The notes under the pieces are model-generated. The model had not been told where the DNA came from, ran no database searches, and worked only from the letters and a program-made list of their open reading frames with translations. The position numbers and the translations under genes were made by a program. From assembly GCA_965200975.1 (NCBI GenBank), contig OZ241740.1:992001-1056000 (forward strand): 64,000 bases of DNA. The letters are read 5' to 3'. Source of the DNA: S5-327 sp965200975. Lineage in GTDB: Bacteria > Chloroflexota > Dehalococcoidia > Lucifugimonadales > Australimonadaceae. Of this stretch, positions 1 through 9,087 are shown piece after piece (position 1 is the first letter of the stretch; each line of letters starts with the position of its first letter).

Positions 1-1
1 T

Positions 2-493
2 ATCCATGAGGAGTTTCGGGACGACGCCGCCGCGGACACTATGGTGAAGCTGATCTCCGGCGTATCGGAAAACCTGGGCCGCAGGCGCGTTACGGAGTGG
101 TTCGGACGCACGGCGGAGGCGCGCTTCCAGCAGCTGTGGGCCATGGCGGAAGAGGCGCGGGCGAAGAAGCAGCAAGAGGAAGCGCTGGAGGAAGAAGAGG
201 AGCCCGCCGAGGAGGGCGACGAGTCCGCCGCCGATGTCCTCGAAGAGAACAGCGATATCTGGCAGCGGTTCGAGTCGGAGTTCCCGAGCGATGCGTTTGT
301 GCTGCGCCTCAGGTACGTGCTGAACAAGCGCGCGGAAGATATAGCTGTGATGCTCGACGCCAGCGTGCAGTCGGTGGTCACGCGCGTCGACCGTGGCCGT
401 GAACGGTTCAGGATGCTGTGCGAGCAGAACGGGTTCAGCCGTCGCGAGATAGCAGCCATAATGACGCGCATGACGGAGGAGCGGGATCAATGA
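2..493 (+). CDS. Sigma-70 region 4-like HTH protein, 5' end outside window
   Basis: The frame is open to the left edge. The first ATG in the window (41) has no Shine-Dalgarno, so the true start probably lies upstream. The visible part has a basic stretch, then a highly acidic Glu-rich linker (about residues 45-75 counted from that ATG), then a C-terminal region resembling sigma-70 region 4 (LRLRYVLNKRAEDIAVMLDA, then SVQSVVTRVDRGRERF). That pattern suggests -35 element or DNA binding. No region 2 is visible, but it could lie outside the window. The stop overlaps the ftsZ start as ATGA, so the two genes are translationally coupled. It could be a sigma factor, a truncated sigma-like regulator or a helper specific to this ftsZ; the sequence does not decide. 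Confidence 0.6.
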   Translation: MHEEFRDDAAADTMVKLISGVSENLGRRRVTEWFGRTAEARFQQLWAMAEEARAKKQQEEALEEEEEPAEEGDESAADVLEENSDIWQRFESEFPSDAFVLRLRYVLNKRAEDIAVMLDASVQSVVTRVDRGRERFRMLCEQNGFSRREIAAIMTRMTEERDQ

Positions 494-1953
494 CGCAGCG
501 GCCGAGCAAGACGATAGTCGCCAGCCAGAGGGCATGGGTGCACTTTGCGATGGAGGCCGCGGAGCGCAGCTTGGCATTCCCCGGGGGGCCGCCTCCCGAG
601 ATGATGCGGTTCGCGAAGTACATGCGCGAGCTGCGCTATGGCGCCGGCATCTCTCTGCCTGACCTCTCCGAAGAGCTGGTTCTTCCCCTCGAGGACCTCG
701 CTATGCTCGAACAGGGGCTCCTGCAGCCCTCCGAGGTCTCGACCACGCAGTGGGTGCGGCTAATGCGGCTGCTCGGAGGCCGCGAGTTCCTCACCCGGCA
801 CGTAACCCCGCAGGAGGTGCCAAGCGACGAAGACCTCTGGGCTGTCGACGAAGACTCCGGAGGCCGCGGCATCCAGCCGTTCGGCGTCGCCCGCATCAAG
901 GTTATCGGCGTCGGTGGGGGCGGCTCGAACGCCGTCAACCGTATGTTCCGCCAGCGCATCGAGGGCGTCGACTACGTCGCAATCAACACCGACGCACAGC
1001 ATCTGATCCACCTCGATGTCCCCGAGAAGGTGCGAATCGGCGACCGGCTCGCGCGCGGACTCGGCGTAGGCGGCGACCCCAAGATGGGCCGCGAATCGGC
1101 TGAGGAGTCGCGGGAGGATCTGTACAACCTGCTCGAAGGCACCGATATGGTGTTCATCGCCGCCGGAATGGGAGGCGGCACCGGCACCGGCGCCGCGCCT
1201 CTTGTGGCCGAGGTCGCCAAAGATGTAGGCGCGCTCACCATTGCCGTTGTCACCAAACCGTTCCAATTCGAAGGTCGGCGGCGCGCCGAACAAGCCGATT
1301 ACGGCGTCGAGGCGCTGCGCGGCAACGTCGATACGCTGGTGCTCATCCCGAACGACAGGCTCAGCACGCTGTCGGACGAGAGGCTCACCGCGGAGAACGC
1401 CTTCCGCATCGCCGACGATGTGCTCCGGCAGGGCGTGCAATCGATCGCTGAACTGGTGACCGTGCCGGGCGAGATCAACCTGGACTTCGCGGACGTGAGG
1501 ACTGTAATGCTCGGGGCCGGCTCCGCGTGGATGGCCATCGGCTACGGGCGCGGCCCGCAGCGCGTGCACGACGCCACCCGCGAGGCGATGGCCAGCCCGC
1601 TGCTCGACGCGCCAATTGAAGGCGCCACCCGCGTGCTGCTCAACATTACCGGCGGCACAGACCTCACGCTTCAGGAGGTGCAGCAGGCGGCGGACTACGT
1701 TTCGCGGCTCGTCGACCCCGAGGCCAACATCATCTTCGGTATGGTGTCCGACCCCAAGATGGAGGACGAGGTGCGGGTTACGGTGATCGCGACCGGACTC
1801 CCGCCCGAAGACGGCGTTATCGAGCGGACGATCGAGGATATGCTCGAGGAGACGCTCGAAGACGACGAAGAGCCGGTCGCGTCGTCGGAGCCACCGATGG
1901 AGATGCCGGGCATACTCCGCAGGCTATTCGGCGGGTTCAGCGCGCGAGGCTAG
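490..1953 (+). CDS. ftsZ: Cell division protein FtsZ with N-terminal HTH-like extension
   Basis: Tubulin-like GTPase that polymerises into the cytokinetic ring. The 487-residue product starts at the ATGA overlap, with GGAGGAG upstream. The FtsZ core begins near residue 134 (IKVIGVGGGGSNAVN). It has the tubulin signature GGGTGTG near 228-234, the T7 loop NLDFADV near 330 with the catalytic Asp, and a C-terminal tail PGILRRLF resembling the conserved peptide that binds FtsA/ZipA-type partners. Typical FtsZ has only about 10-15 residues before the core. Here about 130 precede it, including a segment near 44-95 that resembles a Cro/XRE helix-turn-helix (MRELRYGAGISLPDLSEEL, then LEQGLLQPSE). All GTPase motifs are intact, so this is a functional FtsZ. 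The HTH assignment is by pattern only. Confidence 0.93.
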   Translation: MTQRPSKTIVASQRAWVHFAMEAAERSLAFPGGPPPEMMRFAKYMRELRYGAGISLPDLSEELVLPLEDLAMLEQGLLQPSEVSTTQWVRLMRLLGGREFLTRHVTPQEVPSDEDLWAVDEDSGGRGIQPFGVARIKVIGVGGGGSNAVNRMFRQRIEGVDYVAINTDAQHLIHLDVPEKVRIGDRLARGLGVGGDPKMGRESAEESREDLYNLLEGTDMVFIAAGMGGGTGTGAAPLVAEVAKDVGALTIAVVTKPFQFEGRRRAEQADYGVEALRGNVDTLVLIPNDRLSTLSDERLTAENAFRIADDVLRQGVQSIAELVTVPGEINLDFADVRTVMLGAGSAWMAIGYGRGPQRVHDATREAMASPLLDAPIEGATRVLLNITGGTDLTLQEVQQAADYVSRLVDPEANIIFGMVSDPKMEDEVRVTVIATGLPPEDGVIERTIEDMLEETLEDDEEPVASSEPPMEMPGILRRLFGGFSARG

Positions 1954-1997
1954 CCCCGCTCCCGTTGCAAGGCGTTCCGGCAAGCGCGCATTGAGGA

Positions 1998-2027
1998 CGC
2001 CTGCGGGCGGGGCAAGCCGCCCAGGCG
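1998..2027. terminator. Hairpin between convergent ftsZ and DUF3179 genes
   Basis: CGCCT and GGGCGG pair with CCGCCC and AGGCG around a small loop, with a 2-nt bulge. It sits between two convergent stops. There is no T-tract, so termination is only plausible. Confidence 0.35.
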
Positions 2028-3533
2028 TTACTCGCCGGCGTATATCCGCGTCTCCGGCTTGAAGGCTGCCCAGGCGAACCAGAAGTGGTCGTGGGCGTTC
2101 ACGCGCTCGAGTCGCCGCCCGGCCAGCGGCCCGGCTGTCGCTGCTCCGAGGACGTTCCACACCGATCCGGTCTCCGCGTCGGTGATGACGCCGTCCAGAC
2201 CGAATGTGAGGCTTTGGCCTTCCGCGGCGGGCCGGAACACGCCCGTCGCGCCCACGTCGTCGGCTGTGGCGATCCGCACGCCGCCGAGCGCGGACGACGT
2301 CCCCGGCTCGTAGAAAACAACGACCGGCTCGCCGCCGACCTCGTGGTGGACAACGCGCCTCTCACGTAGCAGCGCGTAGGGGAAGGCCACAGCGTCGCCG
2401 TTGATTTCGACAGCTGCAATGCGCTCTTTGGGGAGCAGACGCCCGTCGGTCTCGGCCAGCGCGCCGGTTGCAGGATCGAGGAAGAGAAAGGGCGGGGAGT
2501 CGGCGCGGTCGTAGCCGGCGTAAGGGTTGCGGCCATAGTCGCGGTTATAGCCGGTCTCTTTCGAGAGCGCGTCGCCGTTGGGGTGCGCGTCCTTGAACGC
2601 AGCCCAGGAGACGATCTGGGCGGGGATGAAGTCGAGCTGCGCGCCGGCGAGCGTTCCCGCGATGCCCTCGCCGGTGAGCTGCTGCCACCACGACTCGGTC
2701 TGCCTGTCCCACATTATGAGGTCGCTGTTGCGGAGGTTGCCGGAGACGCCGAACTCGTAGACCTCGCCGTTGAAGACGCGGTCGAAGACGACCGCCGAGT
2801 TGCAGAGAGGGCAGAACGTTACGGCGACCGGCGCGCCGCCGAGTTCGTCGTTGGCGATCTCGTGCCAGGTCAGCACCTGCAGGGGGTACGCGCGCGCCTC
2901 GCCGTTCAGTTCGAGGGCGATGACCGGCTCGACGTCCTCTATCCATTCATCGGCTTCGGCAATCGAGACGGACTGGGGTTCATACAGCGGAGGGATGCCG
3001 TCGCGGGGCACGCCGCCCGAGAAGATCTCCTCGTAGGGCACAGTGTGGAAGCGGAAGTCGGTCTTCCACACCCGAGTCGAGATGCGGGCGCTCTGCAGTC
3101 CCTCCGTGTAATCGTCGTCGGCGGCGACGAGGAAAGCGTTGAGTTCGGCGCCGGGGTCTGGCGGACTCGTCGGCGAGGGAGCAGCGCTCGGCGCAGGCGT
3201 AGCCGTCGGAGCGGCAGGGACAGGCGCGCCGCCTTGGAGCGCGAGGGTAGGGGTGGGCGTCGGCGCGGCAGTAGGCGCCGAGGCAGTAGGAATAGGAGTA
3301 GGCGCAGCCCCCTGCGGAGCCGCCGCTGGCGCAGCAGTAGCGGTAGCCGCAGGAATGGGCGTCGGCGTGGCGTCGTCCGGGGCCGAGCACGCGGTCAGCG
3401 CAAGGATAGCGGCGAGGATGGCTGGCAGCGTCAGCGTCAGAGCTCGGCAGCGGACGCGCTGCCCCCGACTTTCCGGGCTGCTCGCCGGGACGTGTGAGGC
3501 GTGGCAGGCCGCCCCGCCTCTCTTCGTCTTCAC
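2028..3533 (-). CDS. DUF3179 domain lipoprotein
   Basis: A 501-residue exported lipoprotein of unknown function. A basic N-region and hydrophobic stretch end in the lipobox LTAC, with the lipidated Cys at 49. A Pro/Thr/Ala-rich linker of about 75 residues follows, then a DUF3179 domain with the family hallmark LTWHEIAND followed by VAVTFCPLCNSAVVFDR. The conserved His and CPLC cysteines suggest a metal or redox centre, but no activity is established for the family. The only available start is GTG at 3533, which overlaps the hyuB stop as GTGA, so it is read as the last gene of the hyuA-hyuB transcript. The n-region of the signal is unusually long (about 30 residues). Confidence 0.85.
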   Translation of the reverse strand: MKTKRGGAACHASHVPASSPESRGQRVRCRALTLTLPAILAAILALTACSAPDDATPTPIPAATATAAPAAAPQGAAPTPIPTASAPTAAPTPTPTLALQGGAPVPAAPTATPAPSAAPSPTSPPDPGAELNAFLVAADDDYTEGLQSARISTRVWKTDFRFHTVPYEEIFSGGVPRDGIPPLYEPQSVSIAEADEWIEDVEPVIALELNGEARAYPLQVLTWHEIANDELGGAPVAVTFCPLCNSAVVFDRVFNGEVYEFGVSGNLRNSDLIMWDRQTESWWQQLTGEGIAGTLAGAQLDFIPAQIVSWAAFKDAHPNGDALSKETGYNRDYGRNPYAGYDRADSPPFLFLDPATGALAETDGRLLPKERIAAVEINGDAVAFPYALLRERRVVHHEVGGEPVVVFYEPGTSSALGGVRIATADDVGATGVFRPAAEGQSLTFGLDGVITDAETGSVWNVLGAATAGPLAGRRLERVNAHDHFWFAWAAFKPETRIYAGE

Positions 3534-5215
3534 TCCGCGAGAGCCTCGGCGATTTCGGCGTCGGTGAGGCCGTAGGCGTCGCGGGCCTTGGCGGGAGTGA
3601 TGAGGCCGTCCTGCAAGTCGCCCTTGACGAGCTCGTGGTCGCGGTCGCCGGGCAGGAGGACGCCTCCGCCTCCGCCCGTCTCGATGCGGAAGACGTCGCC
3701 GGGCTTGAGGCCTATGTTCGACGCGATGCCGGGGTAGCGCTCCTCACGGTCTGTTCCGGGGTGGACGACGACGTAGGCGTTGGCGCCGCTCCCTCCGCCC
3801 TCGGCGCCCTCCGGCTCGCGCTTGGCGGCGCCGCCGGAGAGGCGGCTGTTCGACCTTACTTTGTACTCGCGCACATACCCGACTCCGCCGCGCGATCTGC
3901 CGTCGCCCCCCGTGTCGGGGATGACTTCGAACTTGGTGACGTCGACAGGGAACTCGGACTCGATGATTTCGAGGCTGGTGAAGCGTCCGCCGGTGGCTCT
4001 TGCGCCGACGCCGCTAAAACCGTCGCCGCCGTCCCATGCGCGGGAGCCCGCGTACATAAGCTCGTACTGCACGTACTGCCGGTCGCTGTCGCCCTGGTAG
4101 CCGATGACGATGGAGCTTTGCGTCGAGCCGTAGGCGAGGGCGGGCTGCCCCGCCGCCTTGGCCATAGCGGACATAATGACGCTGTCGGCGATGGAGACGG
4201 TCTTGGAGTAGAAGCCGACAGGGCCGGGAAACTCCGGCGAGATGATGCTCCCCTTGCGGAACCGGATTTCGATGGCGCTGCCGAGGCCGTGGTTGATGGG
4301 CATGTAGGGGTCGGTCATCGCCACGACGCCGTGATAGACGAGCCCGCGAATGAAGGGCTCGCGAACGTTGATCGGGGCCGAGGCCTGATCGCCCGACTGC
4401 GTGAAGTCCATAATCAGGCGGTCGCCCTCCTTGATAGCCGAGACGTGGAGGCGGATGGGCTTGCCGGGGTTGGAGGGGTCGTCCACCCACGTTTCAGACT
4501 CGTGGACGCCGTCGGCCCACTGCGCGATGTAGTCCCGCGCCTGCTGCTCGGTGCGCTCGCCAAGGTCGTTGAACATCTGGCGCACCGTGTCGGCGCTGTA
4601 GGTGTTGATGATGTCCTTCACGCGCTCCTCGCCGATGGAGAAGCAGACGCCCGCCTTGGCGGTGAGGTCGCCGATCATCATGTTGGGGACGCGGCTGTTG
4701 GCGCGCACGAACGAAGCGGTGTCCTGCACGAGTTCGTAGTTGCGCATATAGCGCACCGGCATAATCTGAAGGCCCTCGCCGAAGATATCGCGGGAGGTGG
4801 CGTTGCGGCTGCCGGCGGCCACCCCGCCGATGTCGGGGGTGTGCCCCATACTTGCGGCGAACGCTATTACTTCGCCCTCGTGGAAGATGGGGACCATAAT
4901 CACCATATCGTTGGCGTGGGGGCAGCCGCTGTAGTAGGGGTGATTGGCGAGGAAGGCGTCGCCCTCGGCCATCTCCTCGCGGGGGTAGAACTCGAGCAGC
5001 CCCTTGATCGACTCAGGGTAGGCGGCCATATGAGTGGGATGGCTGGACTGCCCCACGAGGCGGCCTTGGCGGTCGAGCACGCCGCAGCTGAAGTCGTGGG
5101 ACTCGCGGACGATGGTGGAGTAGCCGGTGCGGAACACCGCCTTCTCCATCTCGCGGACGATGCCGTCGAGCCTGCACCTGAGAACCTCGTAGGTAATCGG
5201 GTCGACGTGAGCCAT
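3530..5215 (-). CDS. hyuB: Hydantoinase/oxoprolinase subunit B (HyuB family)
   Basis: Large catalytic subunit of the ATP-dependent hydantoinase/5-oxoprolinase/acetone carboxylase family; 561 residues. The N-terminus DPITYEVLRCRLDGIVREME and the FRTGYSTIVRES segment are typical of HyuB. The start at 5215 is chosen because AAGGAG lies 8 nt upstream. A longer upstream reading is possible but would overlap hyuA. It lies 17 nt behind hyuA, as usual for this two-subunit enzyme. The substrate (hydantoin, oxoproline, a ketone or another amide) cannot be read from the sequence. The stop overlaps the start of the DUF3179 gene. Confidence 0.93.
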   Translation of the reverse strand: MAHVDPITYEVLRCRLDGIVREMEKAVFRTGYSTIVRESHDFSCGVLDRQGRLVGQSSHPTHMAAYPESIKGLLEFYPREEMAEGDAFLANHPYYSGCPHANDMVIMVPIFHEGEVIAFAASMGHTPDIGGVAAGSRNATSRDIFGEGLQIMPVRYMRNYELVQDTASFVRANSRVPNMMIGDLTAKAGVCFSIGEERVKDIINTYSADTVRQMFNDLGERTEQQARDYIAQWADGVHESETWVDDPSNPGKPIRLHVSAIKEGDRLIMDFTQSGDQASAPINVREPFIRGLVYHGVVAMTDPYMPINHGLGSAIEIRFRKGSIISPEFPGPVGFYSKTVSIADSVIMSAMAKAAGQPALAYGSTQSSIVIGYQGDSDRQYVQYELMYAGSRAWDGGDGFSGVGARATGGRFTSLEIIESEFPVDVTKFEVIPDTGGDGRSRGGVGYVREYKVRSNSRLSGGAAKREPEGAEGGGSGANAYVVVHPGTDREERYPGIASNIGLKPGDVFRIETGGGGGVLLPGDRDHELVKGDLQDGLITPAKARDAYGLTDAEIAEALAE

Positions 5216-5232
5216 GGCGTACTCCTTAGTCC

Positions 5233-7287
5233 CTATGCAATGTCGATGATGATGTTGAGGTAGTCGTCGACCCGCGCGCGCTGGCCCGGATAGACCACCG
5301 TCGTGGAGTCGAGCTGGTCGACGATGGCCGGGCCGTCGAAGCGGTGGCCCGGCTCCAGCAGCGCGCGCTCGTACACCGGACACGGGGCGAGGCCGCTTGC
5401 GCTGTCGAAGCACACCTGGCGCTCGCCGGCGCGGGCGGCGTCCGCCGTGGTTGTCGCCGCAGGGCGTTTGGTGAGCGAGGCTTTCGGGACGACGGCGGAG
5501 GCGCGGAGGCGGTAGTTCACCGCTTCGGCGTCTTCATCTTCGGCGGCGTGGCCGAACATCTGCTCGTGAGTGGCGTCGAACCGCGTTCGGGCGGCGGCGA
5601 TGTCCTGCTGCGAGATAGCGCTCGACGAGCCAAGCGGAATAGTGAGCTCGTACCCTTGGCCAAGATAGCGGATGTCGATGCTGAACTCGAGGCGCAGCTG
5701 GTCGAGCGTATAGCCCTCGGCGGTGAACTCGCGCTCCGCCTGCTCCTGCAAGTCCTGCATAAGCGCGCTGAGCTCTTCCGCGCCGAGCTCGGACACGAGC
5801 CGGAGGCGCGAGCGCACGTAGTCGCGGCGCGGATCGGCCATGAGCAGGCCAAGGGCGGACGTTACGCCCGGGGCCGGCGGGACAATCACACGCGGCATCT
5901 TCAGGTCGGCTGCGAGACGTCCGGACGGAACGGGCCCGGCGCCGCCGAATGCTACGAGAACGAAGTCGCGCAGGTCGTAGCCCTGCTCGGTGGAGACGGC
6001 GCGGATGCCCTCCTCCATCTTGGCGTTGATGATGCGGATGATCCCCTCGGCTGTTTCGAGAGTGGAGAGGCCAAGCCGCCGCCCCATAGCCTCGATGGCT
6101 TCCTCAGCCCCCGCCTTGTCGAGCGCCACCCGCCCGGCGAGCTTGGACTCCGCATTGAGATAGCCAAGCACGAGGTTGGCGTCGGTTACGGTCGGTTGCG
6201 TCCCGCCCTTGCCGTACGACACCGGCCCGGGATCGGCGCCGGCGCTTTCGGGGCCTACGCGCAGACCGCCGCCGGACTCTACGGTCGCGATGGTGCCGCC
6301 GCCGGCGCCTATCGTATTGATCATCAGCATTGGCACCGCCAGCTCCCAGTCGCCGATACGCCCGGTCGTGGTCTCGAGCACCCGCCCCTGCTGGCCGAGG
6401 GCTATGTCGGTGCTGGTGCCTCCCATATCGAGGGAGACGGCGTTTTCGAAGCCGGCGGCGCGGGCGACCTCCATGCCGGCCATCGCTCCCGCGCAGGGGC
6501 CGGAGAGAACGGTGGTCACCGGCGTAACCGAGCCGATGCGCGCGACGCCCCCGTTGCTCTGCATAACGTAGAGCGCGTCGCTCGTGACGCCGAGGCCGCG
6601 GATACGGCGCTCCAGCGCCTCGAGGTAGGCGCCCATCATCGGGTCGATGTACGCGTTGGCGACGGTTGTGCTGAGCCGGGGAAACTCGCGCATCTGCGGC
6701 AGCACTCTCGACGAGAGCGACACCGAGGCGCCGGGCAGCTCGCGCGCGATGATTTCGGCGATGCGCTCTTCGTGCGCGGGGTTCAGGAACGAAAACAGGA
6801 GGACGACGGCGAACGACTCCACGCCGCGCCGGCCCAGCGAGCGGACAGCCTCTGCGGCAGCGTCCTCATCGAGGGCGGCGGCGACCTCGCCGCGGTAATT
6901 GACGCGCTCTCTCGCCTCCCGCCGGAGCCTCGGCTGGACAGGCGGGTTCTTCACGACGTAGAAACCAGCCATCCGGCTCGTGTCCTCGCTGGGGGCGAGA
7001 TGCCACACGTCGTTGATGGCGCCGTAACCCTCGGTGACGAACAGCCCGACGCGCGCGCCGGCGCCGGTGAGCAGCGCGTTGGTGCCCACCGTCGTGCCAT
7101 GCGACAACGAGAGGACGTCCGCGGGGGAAACCGGTACGGCGAACGCTTCCGCGAGACCATCGACGATGGCCTGCCCCGGGTCGGACGGCGTAGAAGGGAG
7201 CTTGAGTACGGAGAGCTCGCCCGACGCCTGGTCGAGCACGACCATGTCAGTGAACGTCCCTCCGGTGTCGACGGCAATTGCGCGCAT
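5233..7287 (-). CDS. hyuA: Hydantoinase/oxoprolinase subunit A (HyuA family)
   Basis: ATP-binding subunit partnering HyuB; 684 residues, normal for the family. It has the actin-like ATPase phosphate motifs: AVDTGGTFTDMVV at the N-terminus, LSHGTTVGTNALL, LSGPCAGAMAGME, DMGGTSTDIAL and AFGGAGPVPSGRLA. The ATG at 7287 gives the canonical N-terminus MRAIAVDTGGTFTD. The family couples ATP hydrolysis to opening of cyclic amides or carboxylation of ketones. It is first in a likely three-gene operon hyuA-hyuB-DUF3179, with a TATAAT box upstream on the same strand. Confidence 0.94.
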   Translation of the reverse strand: MRAIAVDTGGTFTDMVVLDQASGELSVLKLPSTPSDPGQAIVDGLAEAFAVPVSPADVLSLSHGTTVGTNALLTGAGARVGLFVTEGYGAINDVWHLAPSEDTSRMAGFYVVKNPPVQPRLRREARERVNYRGEVAAALDEDAAAEAVRSLGRRGVESFAVVLLFSFLNPAHEERIAEIIARELPGASVSLSSRVLPQMREFPRLSTTVANAYIDPMMGAYLEALERRIRGLGVTSDALYVMQSNGGVARIGSVTPVTTVLSGPCAGAMAGMEVARAAGFENAVSLDMGGTSTDIALGQQGRVLETTTGRIGDWELAVPMLMINTIGAGGGTIATVESGGGLRVGPESAGADPGPVSYGKGGTQPTVTDANLVLGYLNAESKLAGRVALDKAGAEEAIEAMGRRLGLSTLETAEGIIRIINAKMEEGIRAVSTEQGYDLRDFVLVAFGGAGPVPSGRLAADLKMPRVIVPPAPGVTSALGLLMADPRRDYVRSRLRLVSELGAEELSALMQDLQEQAEREFTAEGYTLDQLRLEFSIDIRYLGQGYELTIPLGSSSAISQQDIAAARTRFDATHEQMFGHAAEDEDAEAVNYRLRASAVVPKASLTKRPAATTTADAARAGERQVCFDSASGLAPCPVYERALLEPGHRFDGPAIVDQLDSTTVVYPGQRARVDDYLNIIIDIA

Positions 7288-7334
7288 GCTTCTCTCTGGT
7301 TCCCCGATTAGCCCTTGGAGCGGGAACGTTGCGC

Positions 7335-7340
7335 ATTATA
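7335..7340 (-). promoter_or_regulatory. Candidate -10 box for hyuA
   Basis: A perfect TATAAT on the minus strand about 48 nt upstream of the hyuA ATG. No convincing -35 was found at 16-18 bp spacing. Confidence 0.45.
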
Positions 7341-7395
7341 GGCGTTTGGCGATTTCCTGATACCCTACCGCCGAAGACCCTGGAGGAGAGGGAAG

Positions 7396-8211
7396 ATGCC
7401 ATACGCCGACAGGTTTGTAGACAACGACGGAGTGACGATTCATTACGAGGTGGAGGAAGGGAGCGGCCCGCCGGTTGTGCTCGTGCACGGCATGGGCGGA
7501 AGCACGAACAACTGGCGCGCGGCGGGTTATCCGGAGAAGCTGGCCGGAGATCTGCAGGTGGTGCTGATCGACTCCCGCGGCTTTGGGAAGAGCGATAAGC
7601 TGCCCGATCCGGAGAGCTACGGCCGCCCGCAGAAGGTGTCGGACATCGTCGCGGTGCTGGACGACCTCGGGATAGACACCGCCTACTACTGGGGCTACTC
7701 GATGGGCGCCAGCATCGGATGGGCTTGCGGCATGCTGCGGCCCGACCGCTTCCGTGGGCTGCTCCTTGGCGCGTACCCGGTGCTTTCGCCGGACGTTCCG
7801 GAGATCGACCGCGTGCGATGGGAGGCCCGCGCCAAGCTGATGCGTCTGGGCATGGAGTACTACATCGCCGCGATGGAGATGGACCAGGGCCCGTTGCCCC
7901 AGGATCAAAAAGACCGGCTGATGGCCAACGATAAGGACGCCTACGCCGCGCAGCAGATAGCCAACATCAGCTGGGGCGCGCCCGACGAGGACATCGTGAA
8001 TATGACGCTCCCCGCGCTGGTCTACTCAGGCACGGAGGACGAGTACCCGATGCCGCGCAACCACGCCCTCACCAAGCGGTCGGCGTCGCTTGCGCCCAAC
8101 GCGACGTTCCTGCCGCTGCCTGGGCACACGCACGCGTCGGCGTTCGCCGAGAGCGACTTGGTGATACCCCACGTGCTGGAGTTCATTGCGAGGGTCGAGG
8201 ACTCGCGCTAG
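7396..8211 (+). CDS. Alpha/beta-fold hydrolase
   Basis: A cytoplasmic serine hydrolase of 271 residues. The oxyanion-hole motif VVLVHGMGG lies near 27-35, the nucleophile elbow GYSMGAS places Ser at 102, and a C-terminal GHTHASAF segment supplies the catalytic His. The ATG is preceded by GGAGGAGAGGGAAG. It is divergent from hyuA and convergent with the next hydrolase. The fold and catalytic triad are clear. The substrate is unknown; an ester, lactone or ring-fission C-C bond would all fit. Confidence 0.88.
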   Translation: MPYADRFVDNDGVTIHYEVEEGSGPPVVLVHGMGGSTNNWRAAGYPEKLAGDLQVVLIDSRGFGKSDKLPDPESYGRPQKVSDIVAVLDDLGIDTAYYWGYSMGASIGWACGMLRPDRFRGLLLGAYPVLSPDVPEIDRVRWEARAKLMRLGMEYYIAAMEMDQGPLPQDQKDRLMANDKDAYAAQQIANISWGAPDEDIVNMTLPALVYSGTEDEYPMPRNHALTKRSASLAPNATFLPLPGHTHASAFAESDLVIPHVLEFIARVEDSR

Positions 8212-8220
8212 GCGCCTGGG

Positions 8221-9069
8221 CTAGAGGCCAAGCTCGTCGGCGAAACCGAGGATAGCCGCGGCTGTGGCGGCAGGCTGCTGCTCCTGCACGTAGTGAGCGC
8301 TCCCCTCTACCGCCCAGCCGCGCACATCGGTTGCGGCCTCGCGCCATGCTCCGAGCACATCGGCGCGGGACGACGGCCCAGCCGCGCCCCAGATGGCGAG
8401 CACAGGCGCGGCGACCTTGCGGCCTGCCTCGAGCTCCGCGCGCCAGTAGCCGGGATCTTCCTCGAGCGCGAGGCGGTAGTCCCAGATGACTGCGTTCGCC
8501 GTCCCCGGGCGCGCGAACATCTCGACGTAGTAGGCGCGCTCCTCCGCCGTCAGGTGCGGGTTGCGGTCGAGGAAGAGCCCGAAGAAGAGCTCCGGTATGG
8601 CGTTGACGATCGGCTCCGCGACGTTCCGCTGACGGAAGAAGTCGAAGTACCACTGCCTGCCTGAGGGGTCGCGGCGTTCGGGGCCGACTCCCTGCGGCGT
8701 AGAGTCGATCTGCGTCATTCCGGCCACGCGGTCGGGCAGGTCGGCGGCGAGCTTCCGCGCGGTGGGCGCGCCCTTGTCGTGCCCGACGACCAGAAAGAGG
8801 TCGTGGCCGAGGTGGTCCATCAGCCCGATGGCGTCGGCGGTCATCGCCGCGAGGCTGTACGCTGCGGGGTCGTTGATGCGTTCGGAGTCGCCGTAGCCCC
8901 GTCGATCGGGGGCGACGACGCAGAAGCGTTCGGAGAGGGCGGGGGTAACCTTCTCCCAGGTGCGCCTGGTTCGAGGAAAGCCGTGCAGGGCAAGAAGCGG
9001 AAAGCCCTCGCCCGCCGTCTCGAAGGCGATACGGACGCCGTTGATGGTCGCGGTCTGAGCGTCGCCCAT
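8221..9069 (-). CDS. Alpha/beta hydrolase of the haloacetate dehalogenase/epoxide hydrolase type
   Basis: A 282-residue hydrolase whose nucleophile elbow is GHDKGA, with Asp98 instead of Ser. An Asp nucleophile is characteristic of haloalkane and haloacetate dehalogenases and epoxide hydrolases. Other matches are ALHGFPRTRRTW near 27-38, PDRRGYGDS near 54-62 and the C-terminal catalytic His in GSAHYVQEQQP. In fluoroacetate dehalogenases the elbow is usually HDRG with a further Arg, and a His-Trp pair holds the halide. Here Lys replaces that Arg and the corresponding segment reads QWYFDFF, so halide chemistry is uncertain. A 41-codon membrane peptide gene lies 18 nt upstream on the same strand. 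Confidence 0.82.
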   Translation of the reverse strand: MGDAQTATINGVRIAFETAGEGFPLLALHGFPRTRRTWEKVTPALSERFCVVAPDRRGYGDSERINDPAAYSLAAMTADAIGLMDHLGHDLFLVVGHDKGAPTARKLAADLPDRVAGMTQIDSTPQGVGPERRDPSGRQWYFDFFRQRNVAEPIVNAIPELFFGLFLDRNPHLTAEERAYYVEMFARPGTANAVIWDYRLALEEDPGYWRAELEAGRKVAAPVLAIWGAAGPSSRADVLGAWREAATDVRGWAVEGSAHYVQEQQPAATAAAILGFADELGL

Positions 9070-9087
9070 AACTGCGTAACTGCGCTT

